The position numbers and the translations under genes were made by a program. Below the pieces are notes generated by a model. That model was not told the DNA's origin and did not search any database. It saw only the letters and a program-made list of their open reading frames with translations. Below, in pieces: positions 1 to 12,223 of a stretch of 64,000 nt of DNA (position 1 is the first letter of the stretch; the number at the start of each line of letters is the position of its first letter). The stretch comes from Formicarius rufipectus (taxonomy: Eukaryota > Chordata > Aves > Passeriformes > Formicariidae): assembly GCA_013399695.1 (NCBI GenBank), contig VXAU01000186.1, forward strand, positions 1,472,182 to 1,536,181, written 5' to 3'.

Positions 1-19
1 CAGCCTCCCCGGCCGCCAT
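1..19 (-). CDS. GSPT1: GSPT1 (eRF3a) first codons, truncated by window edge
   Basis: The reverse strand has an ATG (complement of 17-19) with G at -3 and G at +4, a good Kozak context, opening into M-A-A-G-E-A before the edge. Mammalian GSPT1 contains an alanine-rich segment followed by EAQRE near its N terminus, so MAAGEA fits a shorter avian start. The position inside a CpG island, the minus strand, and TNFRSF17 and SNX29 following on the plus strand match the conserved GSPT1-TNFRSF17-SNX29 order. GSPT1 encodes the GTPase partner of eRF1 in translation termination. Six residues alone prove nothing; the call rests mainly on synteny and could be another gene or start. Confidence 0.55.
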
Positions 20-80
20 CGCCGTAGTTTTTATGTCCCCGGGGCCTCATCCGGGTGCACGGCCGAGGCGAGGCGTGAGG

Positions 81-105
81 ACTACAACGCCCATCATGCA
101 CCGCG
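81..105 (+). promoter_or_regulatory. ZNF143/THAP11-type (SBS) motif, copy 1
   Basis: The sequence reads ACTACAACGCCCATCATGC followed by ACCGCG. It follows the long ZNF143 consensus (ACTACA, two free bases, TCCCA, ATGC, then GCG) with a G in place of T before CCCA. Such sites are typical of housekeeping CpG-island promoters. It lies 62 bp upstream of the presumed GSPT1 ATG. Confidence 0.65.
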
Positions 106-176
106 CGAGGCCCTGCGATCCGCCTCTCCGGGGCGGACGGGAAATGGAGTTGGCTGCACTGTCTGCGCGTGGGGGG

Positions 177-201
177 ACTACAGTTCCCGGCAGGCGCCGC
201 G
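177..201 (+). promoter_or_regulatory. ZNF143/THAP11-type (SBS) motif, copy 2
   Basis: The sequence reads ACTACAGTTCCCGGCAGGC followed by GCCGCG, in the same orientation as the copy at 81 and 96 bp away. The ACTACA-NN-TCCC core is exact; the later ATGC part is changed to AGGC. A second site in one promoter supports real use, but binding is inferred. Confidence 0.55.
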
Positions 202-275
202 CGGCGCTGCCCGCCCCGCCCCCGCCGGGGGGAGCGGCGGTGGCGCCAACGCGTGAGGGGAGCGGGACCGCGGGG

Positions 276-348
276 CCTCGGCAACGGATCCCGGGAACAC
301 ATCCCGGGCCTCGGGGACGCATCCCGGGGCTCGGGAACACATCCCGGA
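276..348. repeat. Short GC-rich tandem repeat, about 20-bp unit
   Basis: About three and a half imperfect copies of a unit reading roughly CCTCGGGAACACATCCCGG are seen (276-294, a partial at 295-307, 308-327, 328-347). Each carries a CCCGG core that is nearly self-complementary. It lies in the CpG island upstream of the minus-strand start. Confidence 0.7.
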
Positions 349-540
349 CCACTGAGATACCCCCTCGCTCGTCCCGCAGAGCGGAGGTATGGGCACACAG
401 ACAGCCGCAGCACCCGCGCCGGCGAAGCGCCCACGTGGGACATCCCGTGCGATGCCAGAGGGAAGGCGGCGGTGCCTACCCAGCCGAGGGCTGGCAGGAC
501 GCGCGGAAAGGCCAGTCGGGGTAATTCCGCCGCACTCTTT

Positions 541-3500
541 AACTTGGTTATTGTCACTTAAAAAAACATTCAGCTAAGCCAGATTCGGTAGGAATTGTCA
601 AATATGGAGGCCCTTGACTGGTTTGACTGTTAGAAATTACTAGAAAAACCTCCCTCAACAAACAAACCCGAAGAAGCCGAGCCCAAATATGTTGCTTGAA
701 GTTAAGTGTGTTTGGAGGAAAGAGCGAGGGACAGAGGGCAGACAAGCAGAGTTTGGTTGCTGGGCTGGAAGGCTCAGCCTGAGTGCTTTTGAGTATACGG
801 AGCAAGTGCTGGGAGAGAAGGGAGTTCCTTGGAGGGCTGACATGTGAGCACTGAGTCATCTGCAGCATTATTTGTATTAGAACGCTGTAGGATGGATTGC
901 AGAGTTGTTTTGAAAGTAGATGTGCTCAGAACTACGATATAAAGATCTCCATTTGGAACAGAATCTGGTGCAGTTTGGATTGGAGAACACAGAGGCTTCT
1001 CAAGGGGTATTTAGGTAACAATCCTGACCCAAGAACCTGAGGGTTTCTGACTGCACACCAGCAGCAATGAATATGTTAGTGGAAATATGGGCTTCCAGCT
1101 GATCATACTCAGTGTATAGGGCAGTGCTTATAAATATAGAAAATAGTGTGTAGTAACATCACAAAAAATTTTGGAAGAAAAAGTATAATTCACCACAACA
1201 GATTGGACAAGTTGGCTAAGTTATAGTCTTTTCTTCAAGCACTACCAAGGGCTTACCCTCACCAGAGCAGAAAGAATGAGTTTTAAAGACCTGGTGAAAG
1301 CCACTCTCTGGTTGTTCTCTGGTGCAGAGTTCCTTTCCATTTTTCAGTCACAGATTGCCACAGTCTCAATTGTTCAAACTGAGTATATTTAAGGAAGAGT
1401 CTCACTTGTGTTACTGTTGTAACATTTAGAATTCTGTTAAACTGCGAGTAAGTGTCTCATCTGTGTGTGGCAGTCATGTTTACATTTAAAAACAAACAGA
1501 AAAGCAAACAAGAAAGTAATATGCAGTGAGTTTGTTTGGCTTTGGTTTTAATACTAACCTTTGCTTGTCTGATACATTTCATTTAGTATGGAAACAAGGT
1601 AACACCGTTTTGAACGCTGGAGCTCATGGGTTACCAGTGTTGAATAATGGATAAAACCCCAGGGGAAAGCAAGCCGCTTGCATTCTGCTGACACAGTGAC
1701 TTGTTTTGAGCACTTTTAACTGTCACCCTGAGCATTTAACAGCTCAGGTCTATAATGACTGCGACGCTGTGTTGCAGGCTTGTGTTTAGTTTGAGCCCTG
1801 CCACAGCCTACAAGTCAGGGAAGGTTTCACTGGAGGCAGGGGCTGTATTTTCAGAGCAATGAAGACTTTACCTTAAGACTACCAGCACACAGAACACACA
1901 GAGAGCAATTCTTATATACATTTTGGCATTCTTCAAAAAGGATTCTTCAGGGTTTCATAAATGCAGCCACTCTGGTGGCTCGTAAAGGCCCAAGTTGAGA
2001 TAAACTTATAGGCTTTTTTTTTTTTTTTTTGGGTGCAGAGAGTTGGGCCAAATATGTGTTTGATCAGAAGCATGGAAATGTATACTACCACTGATCTCAG
2101 GGGAAAAGGATTAGTTGTGTTATCCAACCATTCTTTCTTCCTTGACAGGTTCTTATTCCCCAGGTACTTGGTAGGATATAAACAATTAGTCCATAGAATT
2201 TCAGGAGATGCCAGATGTCCTTCAGAGTGTACAAACCTGTTTTGCAGGCTGCTGCACACAGGAATTGTGTAAACTGAAGCACTAAATTTTTTACAGGGCT
2301 AGTAGTTTGTTTTTCCACTTAGGAACAGCTGGTACTCAAAACTTAAGTGGAATCATGGTAATCTTACTGGTAAAATATCTACTGGAGTGTAAATGGTCCT
2401 GCTTTTTTTGTTTTAAAGCATTTTAAAAGCTTTTCTTGTTTAAATCTCTTTTACATCAAAATGTATAGAATAAATACACGAGCTCTACATTTAATAAATA
2501 CTCAAATGCTTTTCTTATTGAGAACCACACATATAAATCCAGCCTCACATCATGACTGACTTAAATTATCAGTGCACTGCTTAGAAAAGAAGTGTCTGGC
2601 CCACCAAGGTTGTCACAAGCACTTTACATCCTGGCAGGTACACCTGTGCAGTACCAGTGCTTTAGTCACATGAACTGAAGAAGAAGAGATGTTTCACTAG
2701 AAGGCTTCAAACAGGTTTACAGCTTCAGTTATCTGCTCATCACCCCCAGGTAACTTATAAAATCTATAAAGCAGCAGCAGTCTGAAACGGGAAGGAGAGT
2801 GGTTTTAGGGTGCTGGGTTGTGAGTTAACTGACTAAGTTTACCTTGATATCAGGCAACTTCCTGAGCCACTGCAAAATAGGAAAGAAACCTTAGGGCTGG
2901 GATTGGGAGGAGCAGCAAAGGAATACAGCTTCCCTTTCTGGTATGGCAGGAAGCTGAAATCCAGCTGACACAATGTGAGCCATGCCCTGAAATTTAAAGG
3001 CATTCAAATATGTACAGTAGTTATACACCTAAATGAGTAGCCTGATATTTGGAATTGCTTTGAAGTCAGAATGAGCCTTGAAAATTACTCAGGAGGAAGA
3101 AAAGACAGGAGGTAAGAGGGGAATTATTAAAAGTTTGACTAGGTGCCAGGAGAATACAAACTAATATTCTTAAAATCTGGCAAATTTTCCAGGTTAGTAT
3201 GTGGAGATGTAGCTGAAAACTAGAGAATAGAAAACACAACTGTGTTTCAGCATGATGGCTTTGTCAAGAGCCGAGTCTATTCTAAGCTTTGCTGGGGTTC
3301 CTGTAAGTGTAAATGAACTATAAAGAGGCTTTTGTATTTACACAAGTATAATGCAAACTAAGGTATCTTCCCCTGGAAATATCTTTTCATTGATTTGTTT
3401 GTTCTAACGCTGATGTTTAACAACTGCTCTTTCTGCCTTGCTCCTCTCCCTCTGCCGGACACTGACAGAACTGCAGTCTATGATTGTCTCACAGTAATGT

Positions 3501-4885
3501 ATTTTAAGCTATTTGATTGGAAGAATTTCAAATAAAAGTCGTCTTTGGTTTTCCAAATGTAGCACCAGAGCATAAGCTCTCCTTCACAATCCATTGTAAA
3601 ATTACTACAAGTTTGCAGTGGAGTTTAGTGACTTAACTTTCCCATTTCACTGAGGGTTGGTGATAAGTACTTCTGAGCTGGATTCTCCTTTTTGAGGGCT
3701 TCAGTCTGGAGTTAAAGCCATTCTTTTGAAGCAATTGCACACATACTGCAGGCTTCAAGAAGGGCATAAACCTAATTGTTTTTACTTTATGAAGCAAAAG
3801 AAATACATGGATCTGTATATCAAAATCCCAGTTTATAATCCCCTGTGTCTGTCTTCTCATCTCAAACACTTCACATGCTCAGCTCATTATTTTTCAAGGT
3901 AGTCATGTCTGTCTCTCAGTTTTGTGTGTATACACAACCTACCTTTCTCTCTAAAAGACTGAAAGGTCTTCTTTTTACAAGGCATCCCTTTTTTCAGGTG
4001 GCTTTCAGAGTTCTCAGCTGTGTGATCTATTGCTTGGTTATTCTGTATTGTTCAGATCTCTAAGTTGAGTGCTGGCTGCTTTTTTGTTCAAGATGCCTTT
4101 CTCTGAATGCACAGTCATTGCATTTTCTCCTTAGACAGAATTTCTTTTGATCCCATGAGCCTCCAGACTGAAAAACAGGAGGAGGAGGGTGGGTTAGGTA
4201 AGTAGTTTTGCTGTCAAAACTGTGTCTGTGGTTTTTGCTATCAGAGCTGAAAATAAGCAAAGATGGGGGTTTAGGTGTGCACATTGTGAAGAACCTATAG
4301 ATAGTTTATAAACCTTCTGCCAGTCAAAAGTGTGGTAAACAGCAGAAGGATTGCTTAATGTGGAAGGAATGTGCTGAGCAAAGAACACACATCCAAGGAA
4401 GGGGGGAATGAGATCACTAATGATGTAAACAGTGACTGGGTTGGGATTAGAAAGGTTAGAGACAGGAAAGGATCTATTTTGGAGAAAGGCAGAGACTGTG
4501 TGGTGTCAGAGATCTGAAAGCCAGGTGTAGGATTGGTGGGAGGAGGCATCATCTCAGTTAAAATACTGAAGCAGCTGAAAATAAATCTTGTTAAATACAA
4601 TCCAGACCTCTGCTCATCTGTTCTTATGCTTTCATCTAGATTAGCAACATTTTGATTAGAAAATTAACCTTCTACTTCCTTAGAGTAAATCTGTTTCCCC
4701 CTATTTATCTGTGGATATATAGGATGTGGAGATTATAGATTCCTTGGAAGTGATAAATGGAAAGAGAAGATATTTTTGCTCCCTGTGTCAAATTTGAGAA
4801 TCTCAGGGGCTGGGATGCTAAGTTGACAGAACACCAACAATAACTTTTAAGTACCAGATCCTCAGGAGATGTTCTATGGCATTTA
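541..4885. other. Intergenic, AT-rich, no gene seen
   Basis: No exon-like reading frame with credible splice sites or recognisable protein similarity was found. The stretch holds a 17-base T run at 2014-2030 and otherwise unremarkable AT-rich sequence. It is the 5' flank of the GSPT1 promoter. Confidence 0.5.
2014..2030. repeat. Poly-T tract (17 T)
   Basis: An uninterrupted run of 17 T, a simple homopolymer with no retroelement body recognised beside it. Confidence 0.9.
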
Positions 4886-5014
4886 GAAGGAACGTAGATG
4901 TGGCACTTGGGGATGTGGTTTAGTGGTGGACTTGGCAGTGCTGGGGGAATAGCTGGACTTGAGGATCTCAGAGGTCTTTTCCAACCTAAACAGTTCTATG
5001 ATTCTGTGATTCTA
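4886..5014 (+). mobile_element. CR1 LINE 3' end, plus orientation
   Basis: The end of an avian CR1 non-LTR retrotransposon. It reads through the usual GGACTTGAGGATCTCAGAGG and TTTTCCAACCTAAA and closes with ATTCTGTGATTCT at about 5002-5014, the characteristic CR1 terminus. Only the 3' UTR is present, as in most 5'-truncated CR1 copies. Confidence 0.85.
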
Positions 5015-8000
5015 AAGCAATTCTCCACCATCAAACACAGTTCAGCTGTATATTGTACAAAATTTTCTAGACTGTTAATAGTGTTTTTGAGATAGTGAAA
5101 ATGTTAAATGTAGTGCTGAAAATATCAATGCAGGGTGTTAATGCTGGTATATAACATGCTGGTTATTCACACCCTTCCTTATGGCAGTGACTCCCTGGCA
5201 TGGAGAAGCTCAGAGCTGCCATGTCCACTGTTGGGTTCCACAGCATCTCCAGGCCAGATCTCCTGCCTTAGAAATGTGGTAAGAGTTTTGTAACACACTT
5301 CATGTGGAAAATTTTACATGCTGACTGTCTGTCTCCAGGGAGGGGGGAACAGAAAACTAGTTCCATGTGCTTTCTTTCCACCTTCTTAATTCTCCGGAAT
5401 TCCAGCTGAGGGAGCATGTTGTCCATTAGAGATCCCTTAAGAATTTAGTTTCAGTAATGACTAAAGCAGAATGGCATTATTGTTATGAAGAAAGAATAAC
5501 AGTGTCATGGGATTTTTAAAGCTGGTCTTCTATGCCTGGTTAACATGTTAACATTGTTACAGAAAATAATTACTGCATTATGAAATTGTGAGAATGAAGT
5601 AGTGAGCTTGTTTCTTAATAGGCCTAATTACTCCAGAAGTATTCTGTGCCAGTATTCTTATTCCAGAAAAGTCAATTTGCATGGGGAGTTGTTCTGGAAT
5701 GGTGATGGTTAAATCAATTACAGTTTTCCTCCTGTGTTAAGAGAGGGTTTGTATTGGCACTGTGATGCTATACATGAGAATTTGAAAAAAGTGATTCTAT
5801 ATTACTTAAACTTCTCTACAAACAGTGAGTGGCTGGAGAATTTGGTTAAAATTACCAGAAAAAAAATTCTTGTTAGACTTTAGTGTATGCCAAGCACTTC
5901 ACATCACTCACAGTTGTCCATGCACATTTATTTTCATTGTAACTCCATTACTCCTGTTTGCATTATACCACTGATTATTTTTACTTTGTTTTGACCACTT
6001 GCAAAGCCACTAAAATAGTAGTATGTGGGAGATTATTTTTCCAACACAAAATAAAAGTACTTGCATTTAGAAATGAAGAAAAAAAATATGCTTGAATTCT
6101 GTAAAAACTAAAAATGTCACTGGCATTCTAACAAGCATCTGCTTACTCCAAACTTGCACAATTCCTATTTTATGCATTGTCCTTAGCAGTTACATAACTA
6201 TTTTGGCACATGTGAAATGACAGAAAAATGAAAAGGTATCTCCTTTCCCTAAGGGCTTTATAGTCTGTTAGCACTAGTTTTCTTTTCCATAAGTTGGTTC
6301 CCAGCTAAGTCAGCTTTGAACATTGTAGGGTACACAGAAGCTGTCTGTGATTCAGTTGACAATGTTTATACTATTGTTATTTTAATTACTATTTTAAAGG
6401 AACATTTTTCTCTTTGGTTTTTTGTTCTTTAATCTTTTTTGGAAATACTAGATGTAGCAACAGCAACATCACTCTTTTCAAAACAGTCATCTAATTAAAA
6501 TGTGCTGAACCAAACGGACAAAATCCACATTGTTCTTGATTTTGCCTTGTGTGCAAATGACATTAAACAATATTTTGTGTAAAAGGACATTGTTCTATGC
6601 AGCTTGCAAAAGTTAATGAACATGATGCATCCTTTATTAGCTCCTTTCTCTTATTTACCACCAGTGTGGACCCCATTCCTAGAACAGCTTATCTCCTCCC
6701 AGCCATACAGCTAAAGCACACACTACACAAAATAGGGATTTCTGAAAATAACCATTTCAGAAAGTTTCAACACTTTTTTAGGAGCTGACAGTCTGTAAGC
6801 ACAGCTGTGCCTTCAAGTGCAGGAACTTTGGGGAAGAAAAAGTGGTTTTTTTTTCTATGTACATTGGTCTCACAGATTTTTAGGATTCCTGAGATGAGTT
6901 GTTTTATAAGGAACTTTATTTTTTTGGAGTTGGTGTGTAAATAGCTTTAGAGAATTGGAGAGGACTCAGACCAAGCCTGTACTATAAGATTTGACAGTGT
7001 AGGTCAGTTGCCTTAGTGAGTGGAAAAAAAAGAGCTGTGCCAGCACAAAACCACCAGTGCAGAAGCAACTATACAGCCAGAAGAATTCCTTTGTCAGCCT
7101 AGCTGGTGTTGTTTGTGAGGGGAATGTAATATTTCTAGCAGAAAACCCTCTTTCTCCTGGTAAGTGCTATGTAATTATGCCAGCAGAATTTCTGAAGTAC
7201 AGGCAGGCAAAAAAGCTGGCACGAGCATGAACAGAGAAACCCTGAGCAGTGCCAGAACAAAGCTTTGTTGTTGAAGTTATGGGTGGCAAATAGGCCTTAA
7301 GTTACTGTTCTGTGACAGATGAATTTCAGTCTTTCAATCTTTAATTATTGACATGATAGTACTACTTGCTTCATTTTTCCATTCAGAGTTTTCATTTTAC
7401 TATTTTGGCTTTGATGTTCACAGTGGCTTTTTCAGAATAAATAGTGAAAGATAAAATCCTCTTTACCTTTGTCAGGGGACCTTTTAGAAATAAGCACTGA
7501 TAAGGATTTCTGGAAGTCCTGGGTTTAAGGAAACCAACAGCCAAGTGTGGGTTCATGGCAGGCAGTGCTCTGGCTGCATGTTCAGTCCTCATGTTCTGCC
7601 AAAACCACATGGGACTGTGGGTGTTCTGCGCACATAGAGAAGGTTGTAAATCTTAGTTATGTATGTGTGTATATGTGTTACAACTCCAAAGTACTACTTT
7701 TTGCCTCTGTTTTGTCTTTCCACACATCAATGGAACTGTATAGACTTAAGGAGAAGAGGCCGTGACTTGTATGGTGGTTGTTTATCTCAATGGCACATTA
7801 GAGACCCTTTACTATCATTGCTCCCCAGTTTCCCATGTGAAAAATGTATTGTTTAATATTCAAGGATTTGTCTTTTGGGAATTAGTTTATTATTAGTTAG
7901 GCTGTAAGCTTTGGTAGTCCAAGTAGTCCAACTAAGGAGGAAGTAGTCCAACTGTAGGAGGAAAATTATCACTTGTAAGAGACTCCAGAGTTCTGATGAA

Positions 8001-11000
8001 AGGAGCTGTATTTAGCCTTTTAACTGGGGGGAAGTTTTCTAGAGTTTGATTGAAAATATGAGTCTCCTTTTTACTTGTCTTATGATAAATGTAGGAAAAC
8101 TGTTTCTGGCTGAGAGTGAAAGTGTATCTGCCACAGTATCTTATGATCTCATATGTACAATATCAATTAATTAGACACATTAATTTCTACTGCACTTAGA
8201 GTTTGACAGGACATTTCAAATGAAGACAATGGTGCATTAATTTACCAAATGTGACTTCCATGGTGGACTTAGTTTTACATCCCCACTAGGTAATCAGCTG
8301 TTTCTTGTTCTTTTTTTTTTCTGTTTAGTTTCTGGCCTTTTCTCCAGGCTCTAGGAACTAAAACTCCATGAACTGCCCTGGATTAACAAATTAAAGCTGC
8401 TTGCCATGTGGTCAGGTAAGCCCTAGAGCCCTTCCTTGTGCTTCAGAGTACACAGAGAGAAGAGCAGGACTACCCCTTTCACTAACACCATGACATTTAA
8501 TAAGCTTAGCTGTATATAATCTAACCACATCTCTGGTGACCTCCAGGCCAGTCTTACTGATTATACATGAATCATTTCTGTGCAAAAATAGTCTGATTTA
8601 GAATATATCTCACTACATTTGAGTGACAAAATGTTTTAGGAATAACCATATTAACACTTCTGCATATCACACAGCAGATGGACTAAAGTTCAGTGACAGG
8701 ATGCTGTTTTGGAGAGAGAGGTATTTTGTGTAGACAAGAAAATCCCTTGCCAACTGCAGAGGATAGTTGGGCTGAGAGGCTTTGCCCTTGAGAGGATGCA
8801 GCTGTGGCATGGGAAAGCAGAAAAAATACACCTGTGGGCTTGTGCCAGGCCTTGGAAAGTAGAAGAAAGAAAGAAAACAACCAAGGAGTGTGTTTTGAGA
8901 GTTGCTGGCATGAGGAGGGATGCTGACCACCTGTTTGAAGATGGACTAAGACTGATGGACAAGAACACTGTGCCAATGGGATGTAGCACAGACATGTGTG
9001 GACAGCAGTGGAATAGTATTAAAGATAAGTAAAGTATGAAAGATAAGCTGGTAGTTAATGAAGTGCTTTTGCTGTTCACTTTTTGCCTGACAAAGCCTGA
9101 GCCCGTGTCTTTAGTATGTCACAGCCAACAAATAAAAACAGATGCACTTCTGCACTAGGAAAACTGAGGAAAGAATTTAATAGCAAAAAAGGAAAGTAGT
9201 TGTGAAGGCTCTAATGATACTACCTATGATAGCAGTTACAGCATGTAGTTCCTTTCATTGATAATTGTCTCACAAAGTCTTACACTCCTCTCTTTAGTAA
9301 TTTTCCCAGAAATCCTATATTTGGGTTACATCTACTGGGAGGCACCAGTAGATCATCTCAAAAACATTCCACATAATAACACTGAGTTTACAATATGCCT
9401 TGAGAATCAATATTGATTTTTAAAAAGTATAATCTAGGCTATGCAATTTCTTTCAAACCACTGTCAGTGTTGCCTGTCAAAACATGTGCAGAGGGTTATG
9501 GAAAGGGGAATAATGTGCATTGCCTTTGTACAGCTGTGTCTTCTTGAGTCATATTTTGAGAGCCATCTGGTTTTCCAGGAGAGATTCACCACATCTACTG
9601 CATAATAATATCTTTTGGATGTATTTTATCTGTAAATTATCAATGATGTATTTTTCTTTGCTTTAGCAGAGCACAGAAGCCTCAAGTTTGATTTCAAATT
9701 GCTTTTGAACCATAGAAGAATCTGAGCTATAAAACTGGTCATCTTTCCAGAGTTTAGAAGTGAAATTTCTAAGTTTCAGGGATGAAATCATGTGTGCATC
9801 AACTACACCAGAGAAAGTATTGTTACTGTTGTGTTAATTTAGATGGTGGTTGTGTTGACAACTTCTATACATTTCCCTGGAATTTAGAAATCATATTTCA
9901 GTATAGCAACGTTTGCTTAGAGAGCAAATGTTAAAAGCAGTGTCTACACTCACTGTAGACATATCATGTTATTTCTTTCCTTCCTTTTAGGTCAACATTT
10001 CTCTTATTATACCCCTTCTTCACAGTTTCTATGAATAGTACCATATCATGTCTAGTAGGTATCAGCTGTAGGATACATTACAGTAACAAGTAGAGCAGTG
10101 CATAACAAAGTCCCACAAAGACACCTGGGAAAACATAATCCAGGAGTGCAGTATAGCCTGGGATCTTTCACTTGAAGTCAACAGAATTGTCCTAATGAAA
10201 GCTTGAAGTACTGGACCCAGCCTGTCTGTCCTGAAATTCTCTTACTGTACCTGTGGATATCATGAATATAGTTTCATAAGTATCTGGCTTCTTGAGGTCA
10301 CTGTTGACAATGTGATGTCATGATTGAAGCTACTAAATGGTGCTGCATCAGAAAGAGGAATGATATCTGAGCCATAATCTAGGTTTCTTCCCCAGCAGTG
10401 TGAATGCATGAAGCAAGTCAGAACCAGTTTTATGACTTCAGCACCAGTATTGACTTCCAGGTGAAATTTTTGGCTTCCCCCATGGTCTGTGTCCTTATTT
10501 TCTTTCGTCACACTTAAGTAGGATTTTGTCAATTCCTATTTATCCACTGATCTTGAATAGGGAGAAAGGCCTGTAAACCTTCAGCTGTGCACCTGGCCCA
10601 TAGACACAAGTGCAGAAGATACAATAAACACTTCCATCTGCTAGAATACAGGTTTGTTAGACTGTTCCACTCCAAACACTTTGTGTACTCCCACATGGTG
10701 CATTTTGTAGGAAAGCAAGTCTCATACATAGTAATGTGGTATGAAATCACACTTTCTTATACAATATTTTTCTCTTTCAGTAGTCAAAAAGGCAATTAAC
10801 TTAAACATGGCAAAGAGAAACTTAATTACAAATAAGCTTGTAATTCTCATCTAGGTGTGCCAGTGATATTGGGTAGAGGCAATTATTTCTACTTGCTAGA
10901 TATTACTGGTTACCTTTGTATTTAAAATACATTTTAGTGGATTAAAACTTCAAGATACAAGTTAGCTGTGTAAACTGTTTTCATTGTGGCAGTCTGTCGG

Positions 11001-12093
11001 CAAAGCTTTTTCTTCTGAGAAAACTCAGTATGTTTTCAGAAATGCTACATGCACTGCCTATACATCTCCCTGGCTGGGAAGGACTTGTTGTATACTCCTG
11101 TTTTTCCATGCTGGGTACTGCAGTTTTAGCACTGTGACAGTTCTGTATTCTGGAAAAATGCAGACAAGGTTTTGAATAAAAATTGCAGGATATTAATCAA
11201 GCTCTTCTTTCATGATTAGAATGTACCATTATTGTCTCATATAACCATGGTTATAAGCAAAAAAATAGCTAAACCCCCCAAAATAAACATAGTAAAAAAG
11301 CCAGCCAAAACATCACAGATTAGATAAATGAGGCTAATTTGGAATCAAAGAGCAATATCCCAGTGACTGAATCTCTGGATTTACTTGTTCCATTATACCT
11401 GAAGGTCTTAGAAGTATTTTATACAACACAATTATGAAGAACTTGTTGAACTTTTAATTTAACAGTAATCTCATTTAAAATCAGAAACCCACCCATTTAC
11501 AAGAAGTAATTCTTTCATCAGCTACATGTCCTAAATATTGTTGTCCATCCAGGGAAACAGATACCGTGGAAATTGTCTGATGCTGGGGAGTGAGTCAGTG
11601 GCAAACCTAGAAACTGAATTGGTCATATCTTCCTACTGCTATGTCTCCTGCCTCTGTGTTTTTCATCTTCTTTGGACTGAAACAAAGAGTAAGCATTGCA
11701 CATTATAAGAAAACATAATTACTGTGGCCCATCACCAGGAAAAAAAACACACAAAGTTTTAGAGACAACAATTAGGAATTCCAGTTTGGACATCTTTTCT
11801 ATGGCTTGTAATGTTTAGCACCTGTCCAAGAAATGTGCTCTTTAAATAACCACTTTCTGTTTCAGACAAAATTGGTGCAGCTGCTCAGTTTTTCTACAAT
11901 TGTGAATTGCCAAAAAAGGAACAGTAATTCCTTGGGGACCTCAGAGCTAAATCCTTTTTATGTAATGTGATACTCTGTAGTGGAGCTGGAATGGAAGTCC
12001 ATTACTGCTAGCTGTTCTTAGAGTTACTCAAACTGAGAAGTCCTTTGTAGAAGATCCTCACTCTTTTACAATTTCCGTGGCTTTGTAGTTCCA
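5015..12093. other. Intergenic, AT-rich, between GSPT1 and TNFRSF17
   Basis: I see no supported gene. The longest open frames (up to about 129 codons near 8690-9079) have no recognisable domain, splice context or codon pattern and look like chance. A 20/21-bp tandem duplication lies at 7921-7961. The last few hundred bases should contain the TNFRSF17 promoter and 5' UTR, but no clear TATA box or CpG island marks it. Confidence 0.5.
7921..7961. repeat. Two-copy 20/21-bp tandem repeat
   Basis: AAGTAGTCCAACTAAGGAGG is followed directly by AAGTAGTCCAACTGTAGGAG plus G, with a further partial copy (GGTAGTCC) just before. A small local slippage duplication in intergenic DNA. Confidence 0.85.
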
Positions 12094-12108
12094 TAATTAC
12101 TGCCCCCG

Positions 12109-12223
12109 ATGGCACCCTGCCCCAAAAATGAGTACTTTGATCATTTGCTGCTCTCCTGTACGCCGTGTCACCTCCGATGTTCCAGTTCGCCACCACCTGC
12201 CTGCGAGAACTACTGTGAGAAGA
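12109..12223 (+). CDS. TNFRSF17: TNFRSF17 coding exon 1 (cysteine-rich domain)
   Basis: Encodes residues 1-38 plus one base and ends at donor GTAAGT (12224). It holds the whole ligand-binding cysteine-rich module. The start has G at +4 but C at -3, a moderate Kozak context. It is four residues shorter at the N terminus than human BCMA, and the loop between the fourth and fifth cysteines is one residue shorter. Confidence 0.93.

Larger units (their letters stand above)
1..540. promoter_or_regulatory. CpG island promoter of the minus-strand gene
   Basis: This block is strongly GC- and CpG-rich and drops abruptly to AT-rich sequence near 540. It contains GC-box (Sp1-type) sequence around 209-223, two ZNF143/THAP11-like motifs and a short tandem repeat. 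It sits directly upstream of the reverse-strand ATG at 17-19, so it is most simply the GSPT1 promoter and 5' UTR. Open frames on both strands here are by-products of high GC content. Confidence 0.8.

Noticed and set aside
33..561. Overlapping open frames of 100-163 codons on both strands in the first CpG island
   Set aside because: High GC content removes stop codons; the translations are arginine/proline/glycine-rich, low in complexity and lack any domain. The only supported coding start here is the reverse-strand ATG at 17-19.
2033..2272. 79-codon open frame containing a plausible-looking hydrophilic protein
   Set aside because: No family resemblance, no Kozak or splice context, and an open frame overlaps it on the other strand; not supported as a gene.
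8690..9079. 129-codon reverse-strand open frame in intergenic DNA, with overlapping shorter frames
   Set aside because: Three overlapping frames on one strand and one on the other, no recognisable domain, no splice or promoter context; consistent with chance.
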